From: Gammaproteobacteria bacterium
GTDB lineage: Bacteria > Pseudomonadota > Gammaproteobacteria > SZUA-152
Length of the DNA stretch: 33,050 nucleotides
Assembly: GCA_013151575.1 (NCBI GenBank)
Contig: JAADHZ010000094.1
Location: 1-33,050, forward strand
Direction: 5' to 3'
Positions 22,934 through 32,428 of the stretch are shown one piece after another; the first letter of the stretch is position 1, and each line of letters starts with the position of its first letter. A program made the translations under genes and the position numbers. The notes under the pieces were generated by a model. That model had not been told where the DNA came from. It did not search any database and saw only the letters and a list, made by a program, of their open reading frames with translations.

Positions 22934-25159
22934 ATGACCACGGTATTCGATACATTGCGACGTCTCCCTACCAGCGTAGTGCCGGTGGTGGTGATGGCCG
23001 GTTTCATGTTGGCCTCGTTGTGGCTGCTGAGCGCGGCTACGGAAAATTCTGCCCAGTTCGGTCGCATGCATGTGACGCTGGTGGTGGTCAACGTGCTAGG
23101 CCTGATTGTTTTGGCGGGCTTGATTGGCATGGATCTCGTGCGTCTGGTGCGACAGTATCGTCGCGCCGCCATCGGCTCCCGTTTTACCGCAAGGCTGGTG
23201 GGCATATTTGTGGTGATGTCCGTGGTGCCGGTGTTGATCGTATTCTATTTTTCGCAGGGCTTTATCCAGCGCGGCATCGATAGCTGGTTTGATGTCCGCA
23301 TTGAGCGGGCGATGGACAACGCGCTGCGGCTCAGCCAGTCATCCCTGGACGTGCGCATGCGCAATGATCTCAAACAGGTGCGCGAAATGGCCTCCTCGCT
23401 GGCGGGTTCCCCCGAGGGCATGTTGTTGTTTGATCTCAATAAATTGCGTGACCGCAGCGCCGCCAGCGAGTTGACGTTGATGTCGCAAAGTGGCCACATC
23501 ATCGCCTCGTCCAGCGCGGGTTCGACGGCGATCATCCCGCAACGCCCTGGCGATTTGGTGTTATCGCAAGTGCGGGAAAACGGTAATTACGTCGGCCTCA
23601 AACCCATTGACAACATGGGCCTGCATATTCGGGTGGCGGTGCAGGTGGGCTCTCCGCAATCTGCACCGGACCCGCGCGTACTGTTCGCCCTCTTTCCCAT
23701 GGATGAACGTGTTGCATTGCTGGCCGACGGGGTGCAGTCCTCTTACTCAAAATACAAGGAATTGGTGTACCTGCGCGGGCCGCTAAAACAAAGTTTCAGC
23801 TTTACCCTGTGGCTGGTGGTGCTGGTGACCCTGTTGTCAGCCGTGTGGGCGGCATTTTTTCTTGCCCAACGATTGGTGGCGCCATTGCGGATTTTAGCGA
23901 TTGGCACCCGCGCTGTCGCGGCGGGCAATTACCATAAAAAACTACCGGCCGTCGGTGACGACGAACTGGGCATGCTAGTGCAGTCGTTCGTGGACATGAC
24001 GGAAAAAATTTCCACCGCGCAGGAAGAGGTGAAGCGCAGTCAGCAACTGGCGGAGCGCGAACGCGCTTATCTGCGTACTGTGTTGGGGCGGCTTTCATCC
24101 GGGGTGATTACCTTCGACAAAAAATGTGTGCTGCGGGCTGCCAACACGGCCGCCAGTCATATTCTCGACGTGAATTTTGATGCCGCCATCGGTTGCGATC
24201 TGGCGCAATTGGAAAGTGACTACCCCGAGGCCAGTGCTTTTGTGCAGGCCTTGTATCGGTATTTCGAAGGGGATGGTGGCGACTGGCGGGAGGAAGTCTC
24301 AGTCGTCGGCATCACCGGCCACAAAACCATCAGCTGTCAGGGCGCGCAACTGCCTAGCATGAAAGGCATGACAGCGGGTTACGTGGTGGTATTTGACGAT
24401 GTTACCGCGCTGATTCAGGCGCAACGCAATGCTGCCTGGGGCGAGGTGGCCCGCCGTTTGGCCCATGAAATAAAAAACCCCCTCACCCCCATTCAATTGT
24501 CCGCCGAACGGCTACGCTACAAATATCTCGCGACGCTTTCTCCGCAGGATGCCGAGGTATTGGACCGCTCCACTCACACCATTATTCAGCAGGTCCAGTC
24601 GATGAAAGAAATGGTGCAAGCGTTTTCCGAATACGCACGCTCGCCGGAGTTGCATTTACAGTCGCTGTCACTGACCACCGTTATTGACGAAGTGCTGGAC
24701 CTGTATCGCGGTGAAAACCAGCGAGCCCGCATCGTGTTTGACCCAAAACAGCCGGTGCCGAATGTAGAGGCGGACCCGGGGCGCATCCGCCAGCTGGTGC
24801 ATAACTTGCTGCGAAATGCCATTGAATCCATTCCCGGACGTGGCGACGGGGAAATACATGTGGAGCTGAGGCGGGTGAATCACAATAATCACCAGTACGT
24901 TGAATTGTGTGTGCAGGATAATGGCCCTGGTATTCCCGATGACATGCTCGACAGGCTGTTCGAACCCTACGCCACCAGCAAACCCAAAGGCAGCGGTCTG
25001 GGGTTGGCGGTAGTGAAGCGTATAGTGGAAGAACATTCCGGCGTGCTGTACGCCGAAAACCGCCACGGGGGCGGCGCACGACTGGTGGTCAGGCTACCCG
25101 CGCTGGCTGTGCCGGAAAACACTGCCGAGGTGGTGAGACTGAATGTGGGAACCCCGTGA
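22934..25159 (+). CDS. ntrY: Sensor histidine kinase NtrY-like
   Basis: The product is 741 aa. N-terminal membrane helices lie at about 15-35, 48-70 and 85-107, followed by a large extracytoplasmic loop, another helix at about 290-310, HAMP (LVAPLRILAIGTRAVAAGNYHKKLPAVGDDELGMLVQSF), PAS (about 380-490) and the kinase core. The phosphoacceptor is His511 in AHEIKNPLTPIQLSAERLRYKY. The ATPase motifs are VHNLLRNAIESIPG, QDNGPGIPDDMLDRLFEPYATSKPKGSGLGLAVVKRIVEEHSG. Known NtrY proteins sense cell-envelope, redox or nitrogen cues. It is followed by its cognate ntrX after 28 bp. Confidence 0.94.
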   Translation: MTTVFDTLRRLPTSVVPVVVMAGFMLASLWLLSAATENSAQFGRMHVTLVVVNVLGLIVLAGLIGMDLVRLVRQYRRAAIGSRFTARLVGIFVVMSVVPVLIVFYFSQGFIQRGIDSWFDVRIERAMDNALRLSQSSLDVRMRNDLKQVREMASSLAGSPEGMLLFDLNKLRDRSAASELTLMSQSGHIIASSSAGSTAIIPQRPGDLVLSQVRENGNYVGLKPIDNMGLHIRVAVQVGSPQSAPDPRVLFALFPMDERVALLADGVQSSYSKYKELVYLRGPLKQSFSFTLWLVVLVTLLSAVWAAFFLAQRLVAPLRILAIGTRAVAAGNYHKKLPAVGDDELGMLVQSFVDMTEKISTAQEEVKRSQQLAERERAYLRTVLGRLSSGVITFDKKCVLRAANTAASHILDVNFDAAIGCDLAQLESDYPEASAFVQALYRYFEGDGGDWREEVSVVGITGHKTISCQGAQLPSMKGMTAGYVVVFDDVTALIQAQRNAAWGEVARRLAHEIKNPLTPIQLSAERLRYKYLATLSPQDAEVLDRSTHTIIQQVQSMKEMVQAFSEYARSPELHLQSLSLTTVIDEVLDLYRGENQRARIVFDPKQPVPNVEADPGRIRQLVHNLLRNAIESIPGRGDGEIHVELRRVNHNNHQYVELCVQDNGPGIPDDMLDRLFEPYATSKPKGSGLGLAVVKRIVEEHSGVLYAENRHGGGARLVVRLPALAVPENTAEVVRLNVGTP

Positions 25160-25187
25160 TCCGCGCTAACCGAAAAAGGCGATTTCA

Positions 25188-26585
25188 ATGAAGGCATCCA
25201 TTCTTGTCGTCGATGACGAACCGGATATTTGCTCCCTGGTTCGAGATATTCTTCAGGACGAAGGTTATGTCGTCAGCGTGGCGGAAAACGGCGAAACGGC
25301 GCGCCGCCTGGCGCGCCAGCAGGACCCAGACCTGGTGTTGCTCGACATCTGGATGCCGGACATCGACGGCATCACACTGCTCAAGGAGTTTTCCGGCGAG
25401 CGGGCATTGCGCGCGCCCATCATTATGATGTCGGGCCACGGCACCGTGGAAACTGCCGTGGAAGCCACCCGGTTGGGGGCGCGGGATTTCCTCGAAAAAC
25501 CTCTGTCCCTGGCCAAGTTACTGCACACGGTAGAGCATGCGTTGGCGGACGCTGCAGCGCCCCATCCGGCCAACGCCACCCATCTGCCCATCACCGCCGT
25601 GCCGCCGGTGGGCAAGAGCACCAGCATACAATTGTTGCGCGAACATCTGGAACGCCTGGCGCACGATGAAGGCACTGTGTTGATTGGCGGCGAGCCGGGG
25701 GTGGGAAAAACCTTTTGCGCGAAATTTATGCATGCGCGAAGTGAGCGCAGCCGTGGGCCTTTCATCGACGTTCACACCTGTCTGCTGCATGACGGTGATG
25801 CGCGGGTGCTGCTGTTCGGCAGAGAAGTGCAAAAAGACGATGGTTCGATCTCCGTGATACCGGGTTTTCTCGAACAGGCCCTGGGGGGCACGTTGTTTAT
25901 CGACGACGTGGCCGAGCTGGATGCGTTGGTGCAACGAAGTTTGTTCGCTGCATTGAGCACTGGACGATGGGTGAGAGTGGGCGGCATGACGGCGCTGAAT
26001 GCCGACGTTCGATTGGTCGTGGCATCACGCTATGACCTGCAACAGGAAATACGCAGCGGCCGCTTTCGGGAGGATCTTTACCACCTGCTAAAAGTGGTGC
26101 CGGTGCACATTCCGCCACTGCGGGAGCACCTCGAAGATATCGCGGAGCTATTACCCTACTATGTTAATCTGTTGGTGGATCGGGAGGGTCTGCCCTATCG
26201 CAATTTCACCGTGGCTGCGCAAAATCGCTTGCGCCATTATCAGTGGCCGGGCAATATCCGCGAGCTTGAGGGACTGGTGCGCCGATTGTTGGTGCTGGGG
26301 CTGGACAGCGACATAGAGCTGGACGAAATTGAAACGGTGCTCAGTGCATCACCCCTACCCAGCGGCGCCATGAAACCCGAGTTTGATCTACCCTTGAAGC
26401 AGGCGCGCGAGCAATTCGAAAAGGCCTACTTGGAATTTCACTTGCGGCAGGCCGATGGTAGTGTCGGCAAGGTAGCAAAAGCGGCGGGGGTGGAGCGCAC
26501 GCATCTTTATCGCAAGCTGCGAGCTTTGGGAATCGACGCGGGGCGCGCGGGCCTGGAAAAATTCAGGGAGTCTCACCGGCGTTGA
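25188..26585 (+). CDS. ntrX: NtrX-like response regulator lacking GAFTGA
   Basis: The product is 465 aa. The receiver (1-120) has the acid pair at 9-10, phosphoacceptor D53 (LLDIWMPDIDG) and K105. The AAA+ domain keeps Walker A at 167-175 (GGEPGVGKT), a Walker B variant LFIDD (238-240) and the arginine-finger region GRFREDLYHLL (291-301). The GAFTGA loop that contacts sigma-54, expected after LFGRE (209-213), is absent and replaced by VQKDDGSISVIPGF. The Fis-type helix-turn-helix is at about 424-448. The loss argues for regulation without sigma-54 remodelling, as reported for some NtrX/NtrC homologues. It is the last ntr gene before trkA, with AAAGGC upstream of its ATG. Confidence 0.93.
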   Translation: MKASILVVDDEPDICSLVRDILQDEGYVVSVAENGETARRLARQQDPDLVLLDIWMPDIDGITLLKEFSGERALRAPIIMMSGHGTVETAVEATRLGARDFLEKPLSLAKLLHTVEHALADAAAPHPANATHLPITAVPPVGKSTSIQLLREHLERLAHDEGTVLIGGEPGVGKTFCAKFMHARSERSRGPFIDVHTCLLHDGDARVLLFGREVQKDDGSISVIPGFLEQALGGTLFIDDVAELDALVQRSLFAALSTGRWVRVGGMTALNADVRLVVASRYDLQQEIRSGRFREDLYHLLKVVPVHIPPLREHLEDIAELLPYYVNLLVDREGLPYRNFTVAAQNRLRHYQWPGNIRELEGLVRRLLVLGLDSDIELDEIETVLSASPLPSGAMKPEFDLPLKQAREQFEKAYLEFHLRQADGSVGKVAKAAGVERTHLYRKLRALGIDAGRAGLEKFRESHRR

Positions 26586-26704
26586 ACAGGCATTTTTCCT
26601 GCCGTAAACGTATAAAAAATAATAATTGAGTAAACATACACAGTGAAAAACGACCGTAACAATGCCGCGCCGCTCATTGCGTGCCTGCTGGCGATGTTTC
26701 TGAC

Positions 26705-28078
26705 ATGAAGATCATTATTCTGGGTGCGGGGCAGGTGGGCACCTCGGTGGCCGAGGTGCTGGCCAGCGAGGCCAACGACATCACGGTGGTGGATCTCGAC
26801 GAGGCCAAGCTGGAGGATTTGCGCGACCGGCTGGATATCGGCACGGTGGTGGGCGAGGCGGCCCATCCTGAAGTACTGGCGCGCGCAGGTGCCAAGGACG
26901 CCGATATGATTCTCGCGGTCACCAATAGCGATGAAATCAACATGGTGGCCTGTCAAGTGGCCTACACCCTGTTCCACACGCCCACTAAAATCGCCCGCGT
27001 GCGCAGCGTGGGTTATCTCTCCCACCCCCAACTGTTCACCCAGGAATCCCTGCCGATAGATGTGCTCATCAGCCCTGAGCAGCTGGTGACCGATTACGTA
27101 CAGCGACTGATTGAACACCCCGGCGCCTTGCAAGTGCTGGATTTCGCTGGCGGTAAAGTGCAGCTGGTGGCGGTGCGTGCTTACTACGGCGGCCCGTTGG
27201 TGGGTCACGAGCTGCGCACCCTGCGCGAGCACATGCCCGGCATTGATACCCGCGTGGCCGCCATCTATCGCCGCAATCGGGCTATTTCACCGGAAGGGGA
27301 TACCATTATCGAGGCGGATGACGAGGTGTTTTTTATTGCCGCCAAACGTCACATCCGGGTGGTAATGAAGGAGCTGCGCCGCTTGGACCGGCCGGTGAAA
27401 CGCATTATCCTCGCGGGCGGCGGTAACATCGGCGTGCGACTGGCGAAGGCGCTGGAGACCCGATACCAGGTCAAACTCATTGACCACAATGCTGGGCGCT
27501 CGAAAAAAATCTCTGAAGAGCTGGAAAAAACCATCGTGCTGTACGGCGACGCCGCAGACGAAGAATTGCTGCTGGACGAAAACATCGAACATACCGACGT
27601 ATTCTGTTCGGTGACCAACGACGACGAGGCCAACATCCTCTCCGCGATGCTGGCCAAACGTCTCGGGGCGCAAAAAGTCATGGCGCTGATTAACCGTGCC
27701 GCATATGTGGACCTAGTGCAGAGCGGCATCATCGACATCGCCATTTCCCCGCAACAAGCCACCATTGGCAGCCTGCTGACTCATGTGCGTCGTGGCGATG
27801 TGACTGCGGTACACAGTCTGCGGCGCGGGGCCGCGGAGGCCATCGAGGCGGTGGCCCACGGCGATGTGCGGTCGTCCAAAGTGGTGGGGCGTGCTATCGA
27901 AGACATCAAGCTGCCGCCGGGCACCACCATTGGTGCGCTGGTGCGCAAAGACAAGGTTATCATCGCCCACCACGACACCATGATCGAGGCCGAGGACCAC
28001 GTGATTCTGTTCGTGGTGGACAAGGCGCGAATCCCCGATGTGGAACGTCTGTTTCAGGTGGGAATCACCTTCCTGTGA
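26705..28078 (+). CDS. trkA: Trk potassium uptake regulatory subunit TrkA
   Basis: The product is 457 aa, the E. coli length. It has two RCK/NAD-binding halves. The first starts [20 protein letters not shown], and the second has [19 protein letters not shown] at about residue 237; each half is followed by a TrkA-C domain. It is a peripheral cytoplasmic subunit that gates TrkH. The start is the ATG at 26705. The 119 bp after ntrX is AT-rich and could hold a separate promoter, though the block is commonly cotranscribed. Confidence 0.96.
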   Translation: MKIIILGAGQVGTSVAEVLASEANDITVVDLDEAKLEDLRDRLDIGTVVGEAAHPEVLARAGAKDADMILAVTNSDEINMVACQVAYTLFHTPTKIARVRSVGYLSHPQLFTQESLPIDVLISPEQLVTDYVQRLIEHPGALQVLDFAGGKVQLVAVRAYYGGPLVGHELRTLREHMPGIDTRVAAIYRRNRAISPEGDTIIEADDEVFFIAAKRHIRVVMKELRRLDRPVKRIILAGGGNIGVRLAKALETRYQVKLIDHNAGRSKKISEELEKTIVLYGDAADEELLLDENIEHTDVFCSVTNDDEANILSAMLAKRLGAQKVMALINRAAYVDLVQSGIIDIAISPQQATIGSLLTHVRRGDVTAVHSLRRGAAEAIEAVAHGDVRSSKVVGRAIEDIKLPPGTTIGALVRKDKVIIAHHDTMIEAEDHVILFVVDKARIPDVERLFQVGITFL

Positions 28079-28122
28079 GGCCGTCACCTGTTTTGCAACG
28101 GCAGCTTTACGGGGCCTGAGTT

Positions 28123-29574
28123 ATGCAACGCGCTGCCATCTTACGCATCGTCGGCCTGTTACTGATGGTGTTCAGTTTTTCCATGTTGCCGCCGGTGCTG
28201 GTGGGTGTGTGGTACGGCGATGGTGCGATTTATCCTTTTTTGGCGGCATTCGCCACCATTTTGACCCTGGGCGTGACGTGTTTTCTGCCGGTGCGCAAGG
28301 CCAATATGGACGTGCGCTTGCGCGATGGATTTATCATCGTCGCCGCGTTTTGGTTGGTGCTGACGTTGTCGGGCTCACTGCCGTTCATGTTGTCGGTCAA
28401 CCCGCACATGTCGTTTACGGATTCGGTGTTTGAAAGCGTCTCCGCACTGACCACCACGGGGGCCACCGTCATCACCGGCATTGATGACCTGCCGCATTCC
28501 ATCCTGTTTTACCGGCAGCAGTTACAGTGGATGGGTGGCATGGGTATCATCGTGCTGGCGGTGGCCGTGCTGCCCATGCTGGGCATCGGCGGTATGCAGT
28601 TGTACCGCGCGGAAACCCCGGGGCCGATGAAGGACAGCAAGCTGACCCCGCGTATCACCGAAACCGCGAAAGCCCTGTGGTACATCTACCTAGGGCTCAC
28701 TGTGGCCTGTGCGCTGGGTTACTGGCTGGCGGGCATGAGTGGTTTTGACGCCGTCAGCCATAGTTTTTCCACCATCGCCATTGGCGGTTTTTCCACCCAC
28801 GACGCCAGCATGGGCTATTTCAACAGCGCGGCGATCGAGGTGGTGGCGGTGGTGTTTATGTTGCTGGCCGGAGTCAACTTCGCGCTGCATTTCCTGGCCT
28901 GGCGCGGAGTGAGCCTCAAACCCTATTTTTATGACCCCGAGGTGCGGACCTATTTTTCCGTGATGGCGGTGAGCGCGTTGATCGCCAGCGTATACCTGTA
29001 CCAGACGCGGACCTTCGATACCGTACTCAGCGCGATGCATCACGGTATTTTTCAGGCCGTATCCATCGGCACCACCAGCGGCTTCACCACCACAGATTAT
29101 TACAACTGGCCGGGTTTTCTGCCGGTGTTGTTGCTGTTCACCAGCTTTATCGGGGGCTGTGCCGGTTCCACCGGCGGTGGTTTGAAAGTGATCCGCTTTT
29201 TGCTCCTGTTTAAACAGGGTATGCGGGAGATCTTCCGGCTTATTCACCCCAATGCTCAGATCCCCGTCAAGGTGGGTAACAAACCCCTGTCGGAGCGGGT
29301 GATTAACGCAGTGTGGGGGTTTTTCGCGCTGTACGTGGCGTCCTTTGCGGTGATTATGGTGCTGGTGATGATGACCGGCCTGGATCAGGTGACGGCGTTT
29401 TCAGCTGTGGCTGCCAGCATTAACAATCTGGGGCCGGGTTTGGGGGATGTGGGCGCTCACTACGGCGATATCAATTCCGCCGCCAAGTGGATTCTGTGTT
29501 TCGCCATGCTGTTGGGGCGCTTAGAAATTTTTACCGTGCTGGTGTTGCTGACCCCCGCTTTCTGGCGCAAGTGA
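28123..29574 (+). CDS. trkH: Trk potassium transporter TrkH
   Basis: The product is 483 aa, matching E. coli TrkH. It is the multi-pass pore subunit. The selectivity-loop segments SALTTTGATVITG, FSTIAIGGFSTHD, SIGTTSGFTTTDY and INNLGPGLGDVG are all present. GGCAGSTGGGLKVIRFLLLFK is the conserved helix-loop. It follows trkA by 44 bp, so the two probably form one unit for K+ uptake. Confidence 0.97.
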   Translation: MQRAAILRIVGLLLMVFSFSMLPPVLVGVWYGDGAIYPFLAAFATILTLGVTCFLPVRKANMDVRLRDGFIIVAAFWLVLTLSGSLPFMLSVNPHMSFTDSVFESVSALTTTGATVITGIDDLPHSILFYRQQLQWMGGMGIIVLAVAVLPMLGIGGMQLYRAETPGPMKDSKLTPRITETAKALWYIYLGLTVACALGYWLAGMSGFDAVSHSFSTIAIGGFSTHDASMGYFNSAAIEVVAVVFMLLAGVNFALHFLAWRGVSLKPYFYDPEVRTYFSVMAVSALIASVYLYQTRTFDTVLSAMHHGIFQAVSIGTTSGFTTTDYYNWPGFLPVLLLFTSFIGGCAGSTGGGLKVIRFLLLFKQGMREIFRLIHPNAQIPVKVGNKPLSERVINAVWGFFALYVASFAVIMVLVMMTGLDQVTAFSAVAASINNLGPGLGDVGAHYGDINSAAKWILCFAMLLGRLEIFTVLVLLTPAFWRK

Positions 29575-29591
29575 TACTACGGACCGCAGCA

Positions 29592-29921
29592 TCATTGTTC
29601 GTCACCGCCTGAACCAGGAATACGATAGGCGTCCATTTCCACTTCGTGGGTTTTATGTCCCAGCATCACGATACGCCCGGCGTAACGCTGGGCGCCGTCG
29701 CTGGTAAATTCAAAAAAATACAGTCGGCATAGCTGCATGCGGCCGTGGTTATTGCGGCGCAGCCAGATTTTTTTCTTTTCCACCGTATCGTCCAGAAACT
29801 GCACCGAGGCGCGCTGGCAGGCATCAAGCCCGGCGCGGCGCGCGATTTCCTTGCAGCGTATGGTATTCCCCCAGTACCACAGAGCACCCCCCAAGACGCC
29901 CAGCAACAGCAAATCACTCAT
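29592..29921 (-). CDS. DUF3301 small membrane-anchored protein
   Basis: The product is 109 aa. One N-terminal helix (LLLLGVLGGALWYWGNTI) is followed by the DUF3301 pattern: KEIARRAGLDACQRASVQFLDDTVEKKKIWLRRNNHGRMQLCRLYFFEFTSDGAQRYAGRIVMLG. The function is unknown. AGAGGG lies upstream of the ATG at 29921. It is convergent with trkH and on the same strand as slyX and cysB. Confidence 0.88.
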   Translation of the reverse strand: MSDLLLLGVLGGALWYWGNTIRCKEIARRAGLDACQRASVQFLDDTVEKKKIWLRRNNHGRMQLCRLYFFEFTSDGAQRYAGRIVMLGHKTHEVEMDAYRIPGSGGDEQ

Positions 29922-29993
29922 GAGTTATCCCTCTTTTTTCATGTGGGCAGAGAGGGTATTCATGGTGTCTGTTTTGGCATCATGCTGTGCGTA

Positions 29994-30197
29994 TTAATAG
30001 TGCGGAGGGGGCGGCTCCTGCGAAGGGTCCGCTACGCCCTGGGGATTTGTATCCCGTAGTTGGACCTGGAGTGCGGCCAGGTTGCGTTGTAGCGATTCCA
30101 TCATATGGTGCTGCTTTAGCAATACATCACTCATTTCTTCCAGCGCTGCCTCTTGATGGGTCAGGCGTATTTCCAGATCGGTTAATCGTGTTTCCAT
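29994..30197 (-). CDS. slyX: SlyX family protein
   Basis: The product is 67 aa. It is a coiled-coil protein with the SlyX pattern (RLTDLEIRLTHQEAALEEMSDVLLKQHHMMESLQRNLAALQVQLRD) and a Pro-rich tail ending PPPPHY. The function is unknown. It sits between the DUF3301 gene and cysB on the minus strand. Confidence 0.93.
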   Translation of the reverse strand: METRLTDLEIRLTHQEAALEEMSDVLLKQHHMMESLQRNLAALQVQLRDTNPQGVADPSQEPPPPHY

Positions 30198-30289
30198 GGG
30201 CTAGAGGGTTCCGCTCAAATGTTGGCTTTGTCCGGGAGACAGATGGGCGGCAACGTCGCCTGGGCACGTGGGGTGAAGGAGTCTGCCGG

Positions 30290-31249
30290 TTAGTCGACGG
30301 GCTTGATCTCGGCCTTGTTGGACTCCCAGCGCAGAATGCCCTCTACCGCTTCTTCGGTGAGTTGCGGCGTAATCCGGGTAATGAACGCGTACACAAAATT
30401 GCGTAGGTGCCGTCCGCGATGCACGCATATGCAGCTGGTGCTGGGGCGAAACAGGTGCCCGGCGCTTATCACCGACAGGTTCCTGTCCTCCCCGTCTTCC
30501 TCGATGGCTGTTTCTGCAATCAGGCCTACCCCTAGTCCCAGCTTGACATACTTTTTGATGATGTCGGAGTCCAGTGCTGTCAGGGCGATGTTGGTGAGTA
30601 GGCCAGCGTCAGTAAACGCCTCGTTGATGGAGCTGCGCCCGGACACGGCATGGTCGTAAGTGATCAGCGGGTATTGGGCCAGGCTCTCCAGTGTCAGGGG
30701 AGTTGGTGCGTCGTTGATAGGGTGGTTGGCGGGAGTGATTACGGCCAAATTCCACTCTTTGTACGGCAGCATCACCAGCTCAGCGGGCATATTTTTGGTG
30801 ACGGTGGTAATGGCTACGTCGGCGGTCCGGCTGAGTAACATGTCGTAAATCTGCCGTGCGTCACCTTGGTGGATGCGCAATTTGACGTCGGGATAGGCCT
30901 CGGAAAATTGAGCGATCGCATCGGGCAGCGCGTGGTAAGCCTGAGTGTGCGTGGTGGCGATGGACAGGGTGCCTCGGGTGTCGTCATTGGCCTGCTGCGC
31001 CACTTGGCGGATGTTCTCCGTTTCCGTGAGGATGCGTTCGGCCATGGTGATGATGCTTTCACCGGCCGAGGTAACGCCGGTTAGGCGTTTTCCGTGGCGT
31101 TCAAATATTTGTAGGCTGAGTTCTTCTTCCAGCAGCCGTATCTGGGTGCTGATGCCAGACTGCGCGGTAAATAGCCGCTCTGCCGCAGTCGTCACATTGA
31201 GCCCTCTTCTGGCTACCTCGCAAATGTAGCGTAGTTGCTGCAGTTTCAC
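30290..31249 (-). CDS. cysB: LysR-type regulator CysB
   Basis: The product is 319 aa (E. coli CysB 324). CysB activates cysteine and sulfate-assimilation genes in response to N-acetylserine. The N-terminus MKLQQLRYICEVARRGLNVTTAAERLFTAQSGISTQIRLLEEELSLQIFERHGKRL is characteristic. In the effector domain SIATTHTQAYHALP and TYDHAVSGRSSIN match the sulfate or acetylserine pocket of CysB. Translation starts at GTG 31249, with AAGGA 8 nt upstream. Confidence 0.94.
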   Translation of the reverse strand: MKLQQLRYICEVARRGLNVTTAAERLFTAQSGISTQIRLLEEELSLQIFERHGKRLTGVTSAGESIITMAERILTETENIRQVAQQANDDTRGTLSIATTHTQAYHALPDAIAQFSEAYPDVKLRIHQGDARQIYDMLLSRTADVAITTVTKNMPAELVMLPYKEWNLAVITPANHPINDAPTPLTLESLAQYPLITYDHAVSGRSSINEAFTDAGLLTNIALTALDSDIIKKYVKLGLGVGLIAETAIEEDGEDRNLSVISAGHLFRPSTSCICVHRGRHLRNFVYAFITRITPQLTEEAVEGILRWESNKAEIKPVD

Positions 31250-31543
31250 CGGAACGTCCTTTTTCTGATTTTTCTATATATTAAAAACGAAACTACATGC
31301 GCATTCTTATCACTTCCAATTATTTCTAATGCCCGTAGTCTTTGTATCACATCGCGCGCCGAAGAGCACCTGAATATTTGGGATCCGGCCCGCCATATAT
31401 CCGCATCGAAAAAAGAGTGCGAAACATATCACAAAAAGAAAATTCTGGGCTGTGGCCAACACAAGTAAAGGCCGCCAAAGGGGGCACAGTGCATCCGACG
31501 CCCAATACATTACCGTAATTTACAGTTCTAAAGGAGAACCGTT
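31250..31543. promoter_or_regulatory. Divergent intergenic region cysB / Sel1 gene
   Basis: This is 294 bp without a credible gene. It is AT-rich next to cysB (around 31265-31330) and must hold both divergent promoters. I see no consensus promoter pair. ATTACCGTAAT at about 31509-31519, 24 bp or so before the Sel1 gene, is a short palindrome that could be an operator. Confidence 0.4.
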
Positions 31544-32347
31544 GTGAAAACTACCCGCCGTAAAATGAAAAAAAATGCCATTAGCCAGATATTTGTAGGG
31601 GCGCTGATGGGCGCGACCGCATTCAGCGTGCAGGCCAATGCCTACGAAGACGGTTTGATGGCTTACGCCGTGGGTAACTACACAGAGGCCGGACAATTGC
31701 TGATGGAAGCAGCGGATGCCGACCAGGAGGGCGCGGAGCACATGTTGATGCGTCTGTTCGCTGAAGGCAAATTGTACTCGTCCAATGTGGCCAGCGATAC
31801 CCTGAAATGGACTCGCAGGGCCGCAGAAAAGGGCATCATGCAGGCCCAGTTCGCGTTGGCAGAAATTTATTTTCAGAAACGGGGAGATGCTAGCGCCGCC
31901 CTCCCGTGGTATCAGCGCGCCGCCGAGCAGGGCCACGCGGAAGCCTATTATCGCTTGGGGGGCATTTACGAGACGGGCGCGAAAGGCGTCAGTGCGGATT
32001 CCTCTCAAAGCAAACACCTGTTTCAGATTGCTGCATCGGAATTTGATGTGTACGCCCAGAAGGGTGACGACCACGCGCAATATAATTTAGCCTCTATGTA
32101 CAAGCAGGGCCAGGGGGTAAAAAAGAACATTGTGCTGGCCCTGAAGTGGTGGGAGAAATCCGCACTACAGGGCAACGTCTTGTCACAGCTGAGCCTGGGA
32201 AGGGTTTATGCACAGGGCGATGGCGTAGAGCGCAATGCTTATCTGGCAATGCGCTGGTTGCAGTTGGCGGCGGCCCAGGGCGAGGGTGAAGCCGTTGCCA
32301 TGCTTCGCGACCTGGAGGGGAATGCCCGCGTGGCGCTTGCCATGTAA
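31544..32347 (+). CDS. Secreted Sel1-repeat protein
   Basis: The product is 267 aa. The signal peptide is KNAISQIFVGALMGATAFSVQANA (cleavage near residue 32). Five or so Sel1-like repeats follow, for instance ALPWYQRAAEQGHAEAYYRLGGIYETG, ALKWWEKSALQGNVLSQLSLGRVYAQGDGVERN and AMRWLQLAAAQGEGEAVAML. Such proteins act as periplasmic scaffolds; the partner is unknown. GTG 31544 follows AAGGAG by 7 nt. An ATG at 31565 is also in frame, but the GTG has the better site. A terminator follows. Confidence 0.9.
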   Translation: MKTTRRKMKKNAISQIFVGALMGATAFSVQANAYEDGLMAYAVGNYTEAGQLLMEAADADQEGAEHMLMRLFAEGKLYSSNVASDTLKWTRRAAEKGIMQAQFALAEIYFQKRGDASAALPWYQRAAEQGHAEAYYRLGGIYETGAKGVSADSSQSKHLFQIAASEFDVYAQKGDDHAQYNLASMYKQGQGVKKNIVLALKWWEKSALQGNVLSQLSLGRVYAQGDGVERNAYLAMRWLQLAAAQGEGEAVAMLRDLEGNARVALAM

Positions 32348-32368
32348 TCCGATTGAAACTCACCCAAA

Positions 32369-32406
32369 CAAAACCCCTGTTATCGGTGACGTCAACAGGG
32401 TTTTTG
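32369..32406. terminator. Rho-independent terminator
   Basis: The stem AAACCCCTGTT (32371-32381) pairs with AACAGGGTTT (32394-32403) around a 12-nt loop, followed by T-runs. It ends the Sel1 gene. On the other strand it also suits the HDOD gene that ends at 32429. Confidence 0.85.
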
Positions 32407-32428
32407 TGTTGTGCGTGAGGGTGAATTG

